Shown one piece after another: positions 1 through 8,517 of a stretch of DNA of 56,027 nucleotides. The notes beneath the pieces are model-generated. The model searched no databases, was not told the origin of the DNA, and saw nothing but the letters and a program-made list of their open reading frames with translations. The stretch is from Fuerstiella sp. (GTDB lineage Bacteria; Planctomycetota; Planctomycetia; Planctomycetales; Planctomycetaceae), in contig JAQWLN010000016.1 of NCBI GenBank assembly GCA_029247265.1, forward strand, positions 1 to 56,027, read 5' to 3'. Every line of letters starts with the position of its first letter. The first letter of the stretch is position 1. The translations under genes were made by a program, and so were the position numbers.

Positions 1-81
1 CGCGAATGACAGTTCCCCGCCTGCCATGTGAGCTTCCCACGAGCCCGAACGTGCTACATGTTTTCGAAAACTGCTCTAAAG
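1..81 (-). repeat. 81-bp dispersed repeat, copy 1 (may extend left of window)
   Basis: The reverse complement of 1-81 is identical to 15055-15135. Read on the minus strand, in the direction of the neighbouring aldehyde dehydrogenase gene, it begins CTTTAGAGCAG, and the TAG at 76-78 is that gene's stop codon. It carries a perfect 12-bp palindrome, GTTTTCGAAAAC, at 60-71. It has no coding potential of its own. Because the copy starts at base 1, its true outer end cannot be seen. Confidence 0.9.
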
Positions 82-1494
82 CTGCGAATGAATCACGACC
101 GTTTTCATTTCGGTCATTTCTTCGATGGCATACTTCGGACCTTCTTTGCCCAGGCCGCTGTCCTTGAGACCGCCGTATGGCATCAGGTCGGTGCGCCACA
201 TGGGGCCCCAGTTGATGTGGATGTTGCCGCTGTGGACGTGGCGAGCAAACTTCATGGCCGCATCGATGTCCTGAGTGAACACGCCGGCACTCAGGCCGTA
301 GTTCGAATCGTTGGCCATGCGAATGGCGTCATCGATGTTGGTGGCTCGCAGGACGGCAACGGCCGGGCCGAACACTTCTTCGCGGACAACCCTCATGTCT
401 GCGGTGGCCCCATCCAATAGCGCAGGTTGTACCACGGCACCGCTACGTTCACCACCGCAGACCAGTTCCGCTCCCTGGCTGACAGCTTCGTTAATCCAGT
501 CGTAAACACGTTCGGCATCCTGAGTGCGAACCATCGGCCCCACCTGCGTATCGTTGTTTAGCTGATCGCCGGCCGCGATGGCTTCGACTTTCGGTTGCAG
601 CGACGCGACTAGTTCGTCGTGAACTTCGTCCAGCACGATCAGGCGCTGGGCAGAGATGCAAACCTGACCGGCGTTTGCATAGCCGCAGGCCAGTGTCGCC
701 CTGGTGACCATGTCCATGTTGGCATCGGGCATGACGATCAGCGGGCTGTTGGATCCCAGTTCCATTGTGACGCGTTTCAGTCCGGCAACCTTACAGATTT
801 GCTCGCCGACTTCCTGACTGCCCGTAAAACTGATCTTGCGAACTCGACGATCCGCACAAATTGCGTTGCCGACCGTGGAACCGCTTCCAGTGACGCACGT
901 GATCGCCAGCGGTGGCACGCCGGATTCCAGCAGAATTTCAACCAGCTTAAGCGCAACCAGAGGTGTATCACTGGCGGGCTTCAGAACGACCGAATTACCA
1001 GCTGCCAATGCTGGTCCGACTTTGTGACAAACCAGGTTAAGGGGGAAATTGAAAGGTGTGATGGCAGCGATGACGCCGCACGGCACTCGCATCGTAAACC
1101 CCAGCTTGCCTTCCGTGCCCTTGCCTCCATCCAGTGGCAGGAACTCACCGCCCAGACGTTTGGCTTCTTCGCTGCTGAGGTCAATGGTCTGGGCAGATCG
1201 TTCCACTTCACTCAGCGATTCACGAAGCGTCTTGCCTTCCTCCATGCTGATCGTTCGCGCCAAATCGTCCGCTCGGTCTCGCATGAGATCGGCCGTTTTT
1301 CGCAGCATCACGTACCGATCGTACGCGTGCACGGCCGCCATGGCCGCGGCACCGTCAACGGCTGATGCAAGAGCGGATTCGACGTCGCCGGCAGACGCCG
1401 CGGGAACCGTGTCGATGACGTCCCCGCTGTACGGATTGGTGACTTCGATTACCGCGTCCCGATCCTGCCATTCACCTGCCAGATAAAATTTCAT
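76..1494 (-). CDS. aldehyde dehydrogenase family protein (NAD(P)+-dependent)
   Basis: 472-residue soluble enzyme that oxidises an aldehyde to a carboxylic acid or acyl product using NAD(P)+. The ALDH fold is full length. The cofactor-binding PFNFPLN segment is near residue 148, the general-base glutamate is in MELG (about 245), and the catalytic cysteine is in GQVCIS (about 279). ATG at 1494 is chosen because an AGGAGG Shine-Dalgarno sequence (1500-1505 on the minus strand) lies 5 nt upstream; a GTG one codon earlier is possible. Overall the sequence resembles the lactaldehyde/phosphonoacetaldehyde/GapN-like branch, but the substrate cannot be assigned, and no phosphonate or fucose genes are nearby. 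The last codon and stop lie inside the 81-bp repeat. Confidence 0.93.
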   Translation of the reverse strand: MKFYLAGEWQDRDAVIEVTNPYSGDVIDTVPAASAGDVESALASAVDGAAAMAAVHAYDRYVMLRKTADLMRDRADDLARTISMEEGKTLRESLSEVERSAQTIDLSSEEAKRLGGEFLPLDGGKGTEGKLGFTMRVPCGVIAAITPFNFPLNLVCHKVGPALAAGNSVVLKPASDTPLVALKLVEILLESGVPPLAITCVTGSGSTVGNAICADRRVRKISFTGSQEVGEQICKVAGLKRVTMELGSNSPLIVMPDANMDMVTRATLACGYANAGQVCISAQRLIVLDEVHDELVASLQPKVEAIAAGDQLNNDTQVGPMVRTQDAERVYDWINEAVSQGAELVCGGERSGAVVQPALLDGATADMRVVREEVFGPAVAVLRATNIDDAIRMANDSNYGLSAGVFTQDIDAAMKFARHVHSGNIHINWGPMWRTDLMPYGGLKDSGLGKEGPKYAIEEMTEMKTVVIHSQL

Positions 1495-1702
1495 CACAAC
1501 CTCCTGAACCTGTTAAGCATATTTCAGAGGGATTAAACGACAACCGTGGGCACTTCGCAATCATACGGCCGGATAAGGCGTCGCCATGTTGTCACGATTA
1601 TTCACCAGCGGAGGCATGCTGGCAGAACTGAAACGGTGTAGACTGAGGGACCGGTTCCACAGCGCTGGTGATCCATTTGTCCGTTTATCGAGGTTCAGTT
1701 TC

Positions 1703-3865
1703 ATGCGTGTTTTGCTATATGTGGTTTTCGCAATAGTTGCAGTTTTTCAGATCGAACAGGCAGCCGGTCAGCTGCCTGACGGAGCGAAGGAGTTTCCGAA
1801 ATTACAACTGGATTCCTGCAAGGCGTACCAGCTCGGCACTTCCGTGATTATCGCGCTGGATAGTCTGCCTGATGACAATCAGTTGATCGTGCCCAGAATG
1901 GCGAACGTCGTTGAACGCATTCGCTGGATCGGTGGTGACGCGACAGCGACTATGACACTGAAACCAGAAATCGACCATTGGGTTGTCCGGCTGTCCACGC
2001 CACCAGCTGGTGAAAAGAAGTTACTGGTGCTGGAACTCGATTCGGCTCCAATGGCGTTTCATGGCAAAGCGATTGCTGTTGAAAACAAAGACGGCGTGAT
2101 ATCCCTGCCGGCAAAGTTCGCCACCGTGCATGGTGAGAAGCTTCGGTTCGAACCTCAACCGCACAAGAACACGGTCGGCTACTGGGCCGTCGAGAAAGAC
2201 TTTGCGGAATGGCATTGCAACATTGCCCACGCAGGCCGATACGACGTGGAGATACTGCAGGGATGTGGCAAAGGTCATGGCGGCAGTGAAGTCGAACTGC
2301 GAGTGGCTGATCAGCGACTGTTGTTCAAGGTTCAGGAAACCGGACATTTTCAGAATTTCCGGTGGCGACATCTCGGTCAGGTACAGCTGAATGCCGCTGA
2401 TGACCTTCTGCTGCAGCTGGTCCCGCAAAAGAAAGTTGCCGGAGCCGTGATGGACTGTCGCGAGATTCGTCTGGTGCCAGTAAAAAAAAACGACGGGTCG
2501 TTGCGCCGAACAGGGCTGAACGTAGATGGCAGACGTGCTGACGGCAGGACCGTGCAGCACAAGCGGCCCAACGTTCTGCTGATTCTGAGCGACGATCAGG
2601 GCACGCTGGATGCCGGATGCTACGGGTCTCGGGATTTGTTTACGCCGCGCATGGACGGGCTTGCTGATTCTGGTGTGAGGTTTACTCAGGCATATTCACA
2701 CATGGTGTGCTGTCCGGCTCGTGCGATGCTGATGACCGGTCGACATCCGCAACGATCGGGCGTAAATACCTGGACTCAGGGAGATCTGAATGCCGAGCGC
2801 GGCATCAACATGGCCTCCGATGAACTGACGATTGCCGAGATTCTGAAACGTGCCGGATATCGAACGGCCCTGTTCGGCAAATGGCACCTGGGCGCCGCAG
2901 ACGACTCGGGCCCGACCACTCAGGGTTTCGAGGAATTCTTCGGGCATCGCGGGGGATTCATCGACAATTACAATCACTACTTTCTGCATGGCAGTGGGTT
3001 TCATGACCTGTATCGTGGTACCACTGAGGTAACAAGACGCGGGCAGTATTTTCCTGATCTGACCGTTGAGGAAAGCAAACGATTCCTGAGTGAACATCTC
3101 AGCGATCATGCTGACGTGCCGTTCTTTCTGTACGCCGCATTTAATATTCCGCACTATCCCGAACAAGGAGATTCACGGTTCGATCAATTGTACGCAGGGG
3201 CGAAGATGCCGCGACAAAGCTACGGTCGCATGATTACGACCGTCGATGATCGCATCGGGCAGATCCTGGACGAACTAGATCGCCTGGGTGTGCGGGACAA
3301 CACTGCGATTGTCTTTCAGAGCGACAACGGTCATTCGGCAGAAGACTATCAAATCAAGCCTGACAAAAATTTGTCGGATCTTCCGCAGGGGCACAATTAC
3401 GGTGCCAACGGCGGAGGAGGGAACGCGGGAAAGTGGAAAGGACACAAAGCCACGTTTTACGAAGGTGGCCTGCGAGTTCCGGCGATTGTCAGCTTTCCGA
3501 AACGATTGCCATCAGGTGAGGTGCGCGATCAGGCCATTACGCTTTGCGACTGGTTGCCGACAATCACAGAACTCTGCGATGTGGAACTGCCTGAAAATCA
3601 CGTACTGGATGGCAGCAGTCTGTTGCCGATTATCGATGACAACGCGAAATCACATCATGCCGTAATGCATTGGCAGTGGCAGTCAAAGTGGGCTGTTCGC
3701 GATGGCGACTGGAAACTGATCGGCAACGCCAGACGTGCTCCGGAACTTGTCAATCTGGCCGACAAGGCACCGGAGAGTGTCAATCACGCAAAGGAAAAAC
3801 CTGAAGTCGTGGCGCGTCTGCAGACGCTGCATAACGAGTGGATTGAACGCGTTCGGCAGCGTTGA
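1703..3865 (+). CDS. exported sulfatase with N-terminal accessory domain
   Basis: 720-residue secreted arylsulfatase-family enzyme expected to hydrolyse sulfate esters, probably on polysaccharides. ATG 1703 is preferred over upstream starts because it begins a signal peptide (MRVLLYVVFAIVAVF, cleavage near AAG-Q). Residues about 25-270 form a beta-rich accessory region resembling the carbohydrate-binding or DUF5077-like modules seen on planctomycete hydrolases. The sulfatase domain starts at RPNVLLILSDDQG, where the Asp pair binds calcium. The formylglycine motif CCPAR matches C-x-P-x-R, with the modifiable Cys near residue 336. GKWHLG and the later SDNGH segment are the usual metal and sulfate ligands. 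Substrate unknown. It diverges from the aldehyde dehydrogenase. Confidence 0.93.
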   Translation: MRVLLYVVFAIVAVFQIEQAAGQLPDGAKEFPKLQLDSCKAYQLGTSVIIALDSLPDDNQLIVPRMANVVERIRWIGGDATATMTLKPEIDHWVVRLSTPPAGEKKLLVLELDSAPMAFHGKAIAVENKDGVISLPAKFATVHGEKLRFEPQPHKNTVGYWAVEKDFAEWHCNIAHAGRYDVEILQGCGKGHGGSEVELRVADQRLLFKVQETGHFQNFRWRHLGQVQLNAADDLLLQLVPQKKVAGAVMDCREIRLVPVKKNDGSLRRTGLNVDGRRADGRTVQHKRPNVLLILSDDQGTLDAGCYGSRDLFTPRMDGLADSGVRFTQAYSHMVCCPARAMLMTGRHPQRSGVNTWTQGDLNAERGINMASDELTIAEILKRAGYRTALFGKWHLGAADDSGPTTQGFEEFFGHRGGFIDNYNHYFLHGSGFHDLYRGTTEVTRRGQYFPDLTVEESKRFLSEHLSDHADVPFFLYAAFNIPHYPEQGDSRFDQLYAGAKMPRQSYGRMITTVDDRIGQILDELDRLGVRDNTAIVFQSDNGHSAEDYQIKPDKNLSDLPQGHNYGANGGGGNAGKWKGHKATFYEGGLRVPAIVSFPKRLPSGEVRDQAITLCDWLPTITELCDVELPENHVLDGSSLLPIIDDNAKSHHAVMHWQWQSKWAVRDGDWKLIGNARRAPELVNLADKAPESVNHAKEKPEVVARLQTLHNEWIERVRQR

Positions 3866-4056
3866 ATGTGTGCGGGCAGCGCGTTGAAATTGATCGAGTG
3901 GGACGGAATGACTCCGGTCCGATTCCTTCGACTGCCGAAAGTACGTAAAGATCGCCCCGTCATACCGGTCTTGTTGTCTGGGAACGGTCAGCGTAAAACA
4001 CGGACCGGCGTAATCTGCCGGTACACAGTCCCATGAATGGATGCATGGAGCGAACG

Positions 4057-5322
4057 ATGAAATTTACGATTGCCGTCGTTGCGTTGACCGCATGTTCGTC
4101 AGCGGTCTCGGCGTGCCCGTTTTGTCTCGCTCCCATGCAGACATGGGCTGAGATGATTGCGGACGCCGAAGTTGTGGTGCTGGCAGAATTAGTTGCGACG
4201 CACGAGGGATCGCCGACGGAAGAGCCATCTGCAATTCTGGAAATTGTCGAAGTCCATAAAGGTCAGGGTGTGCTGCCGACGGGTAGGCGTGTGCAATGGA
4301 ACGACTATCTGTATGGTAAAAAGGGCGACCTGTTTCTGCTGAGGGGGGGGCGGCGTGAGGCAGATACACCGCAGGTCGTCGAAACATTCGCGACGGACAG
4401 ACCCGAACCCACGACTGTTACCGTGCCTGCTGAGATCCGGAAAGTTTCGGGGACCGAAGCGGTAGATTCGGTGGTCTCGCAATCGACGTCAAAGACGTTC
4501 GAGTGGGATCGCGCCGATCAGGTCTCAGATCGTTCGTATCGATACATCACTGCTGCACCCGACCCGACGAATGAAACCCAGGAACGGTTGACATATTTTC
4601 TTCCGTTTCTTGAAGCCGGAGATCCGTTGGTGGCGGCCGATGCGTGGGGTGAGTTTGCGAATGCGGGTTACGAAGACATCGTTGCGAACGGGAAACAGTT
4701 TCCCGCGGACAAACTGCAGACCTGGATCGCAGACAAGCAAACCAGTCCGGAACGATTGGGTTTGTACGGCATGATGCTTGGTCTTTGTGGAGGTCCACAG
4801 GACGCAAAGTTTCTGGAGCAGCAGATCGCTCGGCCGTCGTCTGATGAAATTCGTTTCGGCGTTGAGGGGCTGATGGGGGGATTGCTGCTGCTAACCGGCG
4901 AAGACGGTCTTCGTTTTCTGGAAGAGTCGCGATTGAAAAACGTTGGTGCATCACAGTTCGACTGCTTTGCCGTGGTTCAGGCGCTGCAGTTTGTCTGGGC
5001 CTACGAACCGGATTTGATGCCCAAACAAAGACTGCGATCGGCGTTGTATCCAATGCTGAAGCGAGAAGACCTGCGCGAAATTGCGGTGCGGGATCTGGCT
5101 CGCTGGCAGGACTGGAAAGCCCTGCCTTTGTTGTCCGGAGTGTACGAGGAATGCAAGGCTGACGATCCCCGCACAACGCGAGCGATTGTTGGGTTTCTGT
5201 TCGTCTGCCTGAAGTCTGACGGCAAGAACGATTCTCAAGTCGCTGATGCCAACGTGTTGCTCGATCGTATTCGTATGGAAAACGGTCGTCTTGTGAGGTC
5301 TATGGAACGCGACTTTCGCTAA
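4057..5322 (+). CDS. secreted protein of unknown function with N-terminal CPFC motif
   Basis: 421 residues. ATG 4057 is preferred because it begins a signal peptide (MKFTIAVVALTACSSAVSA) and has GGAG just upstream; an in-frame ATG 24 nt earlier would place eight polar residues before it. The mature N-terminus starts CPFCLAPMQTW, a CxxC arrangement recalling secreted planctomycete proteins with a CPFC start, which could bind a metal or form a disulfide. The rest looks like a beta-domain of about 100 residues followed by an alpha-helical repeat-like region (from about 190) rich in Leu/Ala/Asp. No catalytic motif is recognised. It lies between the sulfatase and the ABC exporter on the same strand, with a 191-bp gap before it. 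Confidence 0.72.
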   Translation: MKFTIAVVALTACSSAVSACPFCLAPMQTWAEMIADAEVVVLAELVATHEGSPTEEPSAILEIVEVHKGQGVLPTGRRVQWNDYLYGKKGDLFLLRGGRREADTPQVVETFATDRPEPTTVTVPAEIRKVSGTEAVDSVVSQSTSKTFEWDRADQVSDRSYRYITAAPDPTNETQERLTYFLPFLEAGDPLVAADAWGEFANAGYEDIVANGKQFPADKLQTWIADKQTSPERLGLYGMMLGLCGGPQDAKFLEQQIARPSSDEIRFGVEGLMGGLLLLTGEDGLRFLEESRLKNVGASQFDCFAVVQALQFVWAYEPDLMPKQRLRSALYPMLKREDLREIAVRDLARWQDWKALPLLSGVYEECKADDPRTTRAIVGFLFVCLKSDGKNDSQVADANVLLDRIRMENGRLVRSMERDFR

Positions 5323-5377
5323 CCTTTGATTGGATTATTCTTTCATCGTGGTTATGAGGGGCTGAATTCGTAGACTG

Positions 5378-6190
5378 GTGACGCAGGACGCCCGGCTCGA
5401 TTTCTCTGACCAGTGTGGTAGCAGCTCTTTGATCACGGTTTCCAGACTCACCAAACAATTCCCGTTGTCCGACGGCAGCGTTGTGACCGCAGTTGACGAT
5501 GTCTCGTTCACAGTGGAACAGGGAGAGGTGTTCGGGTTGCTGGGACCAAACGGTGCCGGCAAGACAACAACGCTGCGAATGATTCTCGGCCTGCTGCAGC
5601 CTTCGTCTGGAGATTCCAGTATCGATGGCGTATCAGTGGCGGACAACCCGGATCAGATCAAACGGCTGATCGGATTCGTATCGACCAGCGTCGGCGTCTA
5701 TCAATGGCTGACTCCTCGAGAGATGTTGTCCTTTGTGGCTGATCTTTACGATGTGTCCCCACCTGATCGTGCCGAACGTATTGAACGGCTGGCGGACGTC
5801 CTGGACTTTCGGGAATATATTGATCGCCGGTGTGGTGTGCTGAGCACGGGACAGAAACAGCGTGTAAATCTGGCACGGGCACTGATGCATGATCCGCCTG
5901 TCATGCTGCTGGACGAACCAACGCGAGGCCTTGATGTTGTCGGCAGTCAGGTCGTATTTGAGTATCTTCAGCTGCTGAGATCGCAGCGGAAGGCCGTCAT
6001 TATTTGTACTCACCGACTTGATGAAGCCGAGCGGTTTGCTGATCGTTTCGGGCTGCTGCATCACGGGCGACTGCAGCACTACGGTACGCTAGTGGAGCTG
6101 CAGTCCGTGACACATGAACAGACGCTGACCCAGATGTTTGTCAACCTGCTGAAGAATAATCCGGAGGCCACGACATGTCCCGGTGGGTAA
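5378..6190 (+). CDS. ABC transporter ATP-binding protein (NatA-like)
   Basis: 270-residue cytoplasmic ATPase subunit of an ABC-2 type exporter. It has all the nucleotide-binding motifs: Walker A GPNGAGKTT (about 59-67), signature LSTGQ (about 150), Walker B VMLLDEP followed by the D-loop TRGLD, and the switch histidine in ICTHRLDE. The start used is GTG at 5378; an internal TTG near 5429 (just before ITVSRLTKQF) would remove a non-conserved N-terminal extension of about 17 residues. It is followed after 89 bp by its likely partner permease. The pairing resembles the NatAB Na+ exporter family, but the substrate is not known. Confidence 0.93.
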   Translation: MTQDARLDFSDQCGSSSLITVSRLTKQFPLSDGSVVTAVDDVSFTVEQGEVFGLLGPNGAGKTTTLRMILGLLQPSSGDSSIDGVSVADNPDQIKRLIGFVSTSVGVYQWLTPREMLSFVADLYDVSPPDRAERIERLADVLDFREYIDRRCGVLSTGQKQRVNLARALMHDPPVMLLDEPTRGLDVVGSQVVFEYLQLLRSQRKAVIICTHRLDEAERFADRFGLLHHGRLQHYGTLVELQSVTHEQTLTQMFVNLLKNNPEATTCPGG

Positions 6191-6279
6191 TGGTGTACAC
6201 GCTCTTCCGGCAACTGCTTGAAGGCCGTCGGCCCGCTGTTGTCAGTCGCTGACATTGATTCAGCGGAACATGGTTTTTT

Positions 6280-8517
6280 ATGTCGGATAAGTCTCAATAC
6301 GTGCCTTCAAGAGAATCCAGCAGCCGAACATGGCGACTGGCAACAAAGGAGCTGCGCGAGATTCTGCGTGATCGCCGCACCGTCATCACGTTGGTTCTGA
6401 TGCCACTGCTGGTCTATCCGTTGCTGGGTGTGATTCTGCGCAAAGGTCTGCTGAACAACCTGACACATCTGCAGAAGGTGGAAGTTCATGTCTGTCTGGA
6501 AACAAAGGAAGATTCCCGGAAATTTGCGGCGGAGATGATTCGTGGTGAACAAATACTCGACGCGCAGGACGGGACAGCCGAGGAAACGCCTGAAGTTTCA
6601 GCTGCAGCGGATGTTCTGGGCACAAGTGGTGCGCAGGAATTCGACTTTGTTGTGTTCTCGCTGGACGAACTGAAAACAGACTCTTCTCTCGAACAACAGG
6701 TCACGGAACGCTACGCAGATATCGCCGTGCGGCTGACACCCGTTGATGATGTCGAAAGGGGATTTCGTCGTCGAGGCCCGCCGTTTTTGAATTGGCAAAT
6801 TCTGCGGCGAGACGGATCGGCACTCAGCGATCGCGGGTATAAGGAAATCACAAAGCGTCTGGATGCGGTCAATGAACGATACGTCGATAGGCTGCTGGAA
6901 CGCAAACAGCTGTCCAGCGTTCGTCCCGCCACGGTATCCACCCAGGTTCTGTCATCCAACGAGGCCGGGAGCGGCAGCTCTCTGATTACGTTCATTCCTC
7001 TGGTACTGGTGTTAATGACCATGACCGGCGCCGTTTATCCGGCGATCGACCTGACGGCCGGAGAACGCGAACGCGGCACGATGGAAATTCTGGTCGCGGC
7101 TCCCGTTTCACGAATGACTCTGCTGGCCGGGAAATTCGTCGCTGTGCTGACCGTCGCACTGCTGACGACCACGATGAATCTGATTTCCATGTTTGCCACG
7201 CTGTTTGCCCTGGGGCTGGAAGGAACGGTGCTTGGCAATGTCGGTCCCACGATGGTGGTCCAGGTGATCGTGCTGATGGTGGTCTTTGCCGCCTTCTTTT
7301 CCGCCGTGCTGCTCAGCATCACCAGCGTTGCCCGCAGTTTCAAAGAGGCTCAGGCGTATCTGGTTCCGTTGATGCTGATATCTCTGACACCCGGTGTGTT
7401 CAGCCTGATGCCGAATCTGCAGATCAACGGAATACTGGCCGTAACACCACTGGTGAACACAGTGTTGATGGGGCGAGACCTTTTGCAGGGGGATGTCAAC
7501 TTGCTGATGTTCGCCATCGTGCTGATCTCCACCGCGTTGTACGGCGTTCTGGCGTTGGCTATTGCCGCAAGGATTTTTGGTTCTGATGCAGTTCTGTATG
7601 GCAGCGGCGGCACGTTGACAGAGTTGTTTAAACGGCCTCAGGAGACGATTGACGTGGCTTCGATCCAGACATCGATGTCGTGTCTGGCCATCGTGTTTTC
7701 ATTGTTCATTGTGGCAGGCTCGATCCCATCTCGACTGAACGTCAGTCTGTCAATTCAGTTGCTGGCGGCAGGTTTGGTTTCGTTGTTCCTGTTTGTCTTG
7801 ATCCCCGCCTGCCTTGCAGTTTTTTCGCGAGTACATCTGCTTGGCGGGTTTTCGCTGCGTCTGCCGAAGTGGTGGTTCTGGCTGGCCGCCGTGCTTCTGG
7901 GAGGATCTCTGTGGCCGTACATTTACGAACTTGAAATATCCATTCTGACAGACGGCCGGATTGAGGAACTGAAACAGATTTACGAACGATTTGAAGGTAA
8001 CCTGAAAGCCGTGCCCTTATGGATCAAGCTTGTATCACTGGCTGTGGCACCGGCCGCGTGCGAAGAATTCTTCTTTCGTGGGTTTTTTCAGAATTCCATT
8101 CGTGTTCGCACTTCCGCGACGATGTCTATTCTTTCGTCCGCTGTGCTGTTTGGTCTGTTTCACGTCATTGTCAAAGACGCGTTGTTTTTTGAGCGGCTGC
8201 TGCCCAGCACTCTGATGGGCATTGTTCTGGGCATCGTTTTTGAACGGTCCGGCAGCGTGCTGCCCGGCATGTTGCTGCACGTGATGCACAATGGCCTGCT
8301 GATCATTGTGTCCGAATTCGAATCCGAACTGACGCAACTGGGGATCGGTATTTCAGATCGCCAGCATCTGCCGGCATCCGTTCTGATCGGAGCGGCAATG
8401 CCGATCGCTGTGGCCGTGATGTTGTTGACGAGAACCGGATTAGAACGGCCAGACCAGGGGCGTGATGACGACGGTGATGACTCCCACGATTATGCTGAGT
8501 GGAATTCCGAGTCTTAG
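6280..8517 (+). CDS. ABC-2 permease fused to a CPBP intramembrane protease
   Basis: 745-residue inner-membrane protein in two parts. Residues about 1-400 are a NatB-like ABC-2 permease: one TM near 30-50, a large extracytoplasmic loop, then five to six TMs from about 235. Residues about 450-730 are a CPBP (CAAX protease/Abi family) domain carrying its conserved motifs EEFFFR (E595, E596, R600), FHxxV (H628) and HVMHN (H667-N671). The CPBP part may process or regulate the transporter or its cargo; this is inference. The fusion is a known architecture in planctomycetes. The partner ATPase is immediately upstream. Its last 78 bp overlap the 3' end of the opposing DASS transporter gene. Confidence 0.92.
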   Translation: MSDKSQYVPSRESSSRTWRLATKELREILRDRRTVITLVLMPLLVYPLLGVILRKGLLNNLTHLQKVEVHVCLETKEDSRKFAAEMIRGEQILDAQDGTAEETPEVSAAADVLGTSGAQEFDFVVFSLDELKTDSSLEQQVTERYADIAVRLTPVDDVERGFRRRGPPFLNWQILRRDGSALSDRGYKEITKRLDAVNERYVDRLLERKQLSSVRPATVSTQVLSSNEAGSGSSLITFIPLVLVLMTMTGAVYPAIDLTAGERERGTMEILVAAPVSRMTLLAGKFVAVLTVALLTTTMNLISMFATLFALGLEGTVLGNVGPTMVVQVIVLMVVFAAFFSAVLLSITSVARSFKEAQAYLVPLMLISLTPGVFSLMPNLQINGILAVTPLVNTVLMGRDLLQGDVNLLMFAIVLISTALYGVLALAIAARIFGSDAVLYGSGGTLTELFKRPQETIDVASIQTSMSCLAIVFSLFIVAGSIPSRLNVSLSIQLLAAGLVSLFLFVLIPACLAVFSRVHLLGGFSLRLPKWWFWLAAVLLGGSLWPYIYELEISILTDGRIEELKQIYERFEGNLKAVPLWIKLVSLAVAPAACEEFFFRGFFQNSIRVRTSATMSILSSAVLFGLFHVIVKDALFFERLLPSTLMGIVLGIVFERSGSVLPGMLLHVMHNGLLIIVSEFESELTQLGIGISDRQHLPASVLIGAAMPIAVAVMLLTRTGLERPDQGRDDDGDDSHDYAEWNSES

